Positions 63,805 to 64,000 of a DNA stretch of 64,000 bases are shown in pieces. The notes under the pieces were generated by a model. It ran no database searches. It saw only the letters and a program-made list of their open reading frames with translations, and was not told where the DNA came from. The first letter of the stretch is position 1; each line of letters starts with the position of its first letter. The position numbers were made by a program, and so were the translations under genes. Source of the stretch: DUML01 sp050949905 (GTDB lineage: Bacteria; Bacillota; Desulfitobacteriia; Desulfitobacteriales; Syntrophobotulaceae); NCBI GenBank assembly GCA_050949905.1, contig JBMNGP010000037.1, forward strand, positions 35,227 to 99,226. The letters run 5' to 3'.

Positions 63805-64000
63805 ATGGATTACCCGGAATATGATGATTGGAAACTCGTCTACACCTGCACGGAAGAACAGGAAGCAGATATGCTCGAATCCTTTTTAAGGGGAGAACAA
63901 ATCCATACCCTGCGCAAATACCCCGGCTTCAGCGATATATCCAGGATTGTGGCAGGGATGACCAAACTGGGAATTAATATTTATGTCCGGGAAAGTCAAT
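63805..64000 (+). CDS. DUF2007-type protein, partial (C-terminus beyond window)
   Basis: ATG 63805, behind AAAGGGGGA, starts MDYPEYDDWKLVYTCTEEQE and ADMLESFLRGEQIHTLRK, the pattern of DUF2007 putative signal-transducing proteins (usually 70-90 residues). 65 residues are visible before the right edge. Function unknown. The 260-base gap before it has only a TATAAT-like hexamer at 63732-63737. Confidence 0.7.
   Translation, partial: MDYPEYDDWKLVYTCTEEQEADMLESFLRGEQIHTLRKYPGFSDISRIVAGMTKLGINIYVRESQ

Overview
The window is a low-to-mid GC, AT-rich-intergenic Firmicutes chromosome segment. It most resembles the Desulfitobacterium/Desulfosporosinus/Dehalobacter side of the Clostridia. This is inferred from a two-subunit glycyl-tRNA synthetase behind a glycine T-box, PPDK with its kinase/phosphorylase and a CcpN-type repressor, dgt-dnaG-rpoD, CWB2 surface proteins, a Moco riboswitch on a molybdate transporter, and a ResB/CcsA cytochrome c maturation pair beside a heme-protein fragment. 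No rRNA or phylogenetic marker search could be run, so genus is not claimed.

Layout. 1-9940: the 5' part of a chemoreceptor (minus strand, runs off the left edge), then the housekeeping block T-box-glyQ-glyS, ccpN-ppsR-ppdK. 9941-48476: about 38 kb of accessory genes separating ppdK from dgt. These are a GGDEF protein; an ECF sigma factor with a broken DUF4179-type partner, bracketed by REP-like palindromes; a ThrE-like exporter (one half frameshifted); a broken HTH-TOBE regulator divergent from a Moco-riboswitch-controlled modABC; AraC/GyrI, YccF, AzlCD and YkvI genes; a VanRS-like two-component system with a membrane methyltransferase, a lipoprotein and an S41 protease; a DUF362 ferredoxin; PadR-DUF2812; tyrS with a degenerate T-box; a cell-surface cluster of two lipoproteins and a CWB2-DUF5050 protein; a tyrosine recombinase; a PII-like protein, a Usp/KdpD-like protein and a complete mrpABCDEFG antiporter operon; and a sorbosone-dehydrogenase-like beta-propeller. 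48477-64000: housekeeping resumes with dgt-dnaG-rpoD, tRNA-Asn and a CAU tRNA, trmK-nif3, a DnaA-box-like cluster and rnpB. Then come a CWB2-amidase, ADP-ribosylglycohydrolase, DUF456, MscS, a truncated cytochrome, resB-ccsA and a DUF2007 gene cut by the right edge.

How the genes work together. CcpN, PpsR and PPDK form a carbon-flux switch at pyruvate/PEP, with CcpN-box-like sites in front of ccpN itself. The mod region combines a riboswitch, an operator-like dyad and a TOBE-type regulator. The Mrp complex is flanked by two putative nucleotide/stress-sensing proteins. dnaG-rpoD is the classical macromolecular synthesis unit.

Quality note. Seven single-base reading-frame breaks fall between 12.8 and 17.2 kb and one more at about 35.9 kb; the other long genes read through cleanly. 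These are recorded as frameshifted genes. Whether they are decay or local sequence error cannot be decided here. No CRISPR array, prophage or intact insertion sequence was seen.
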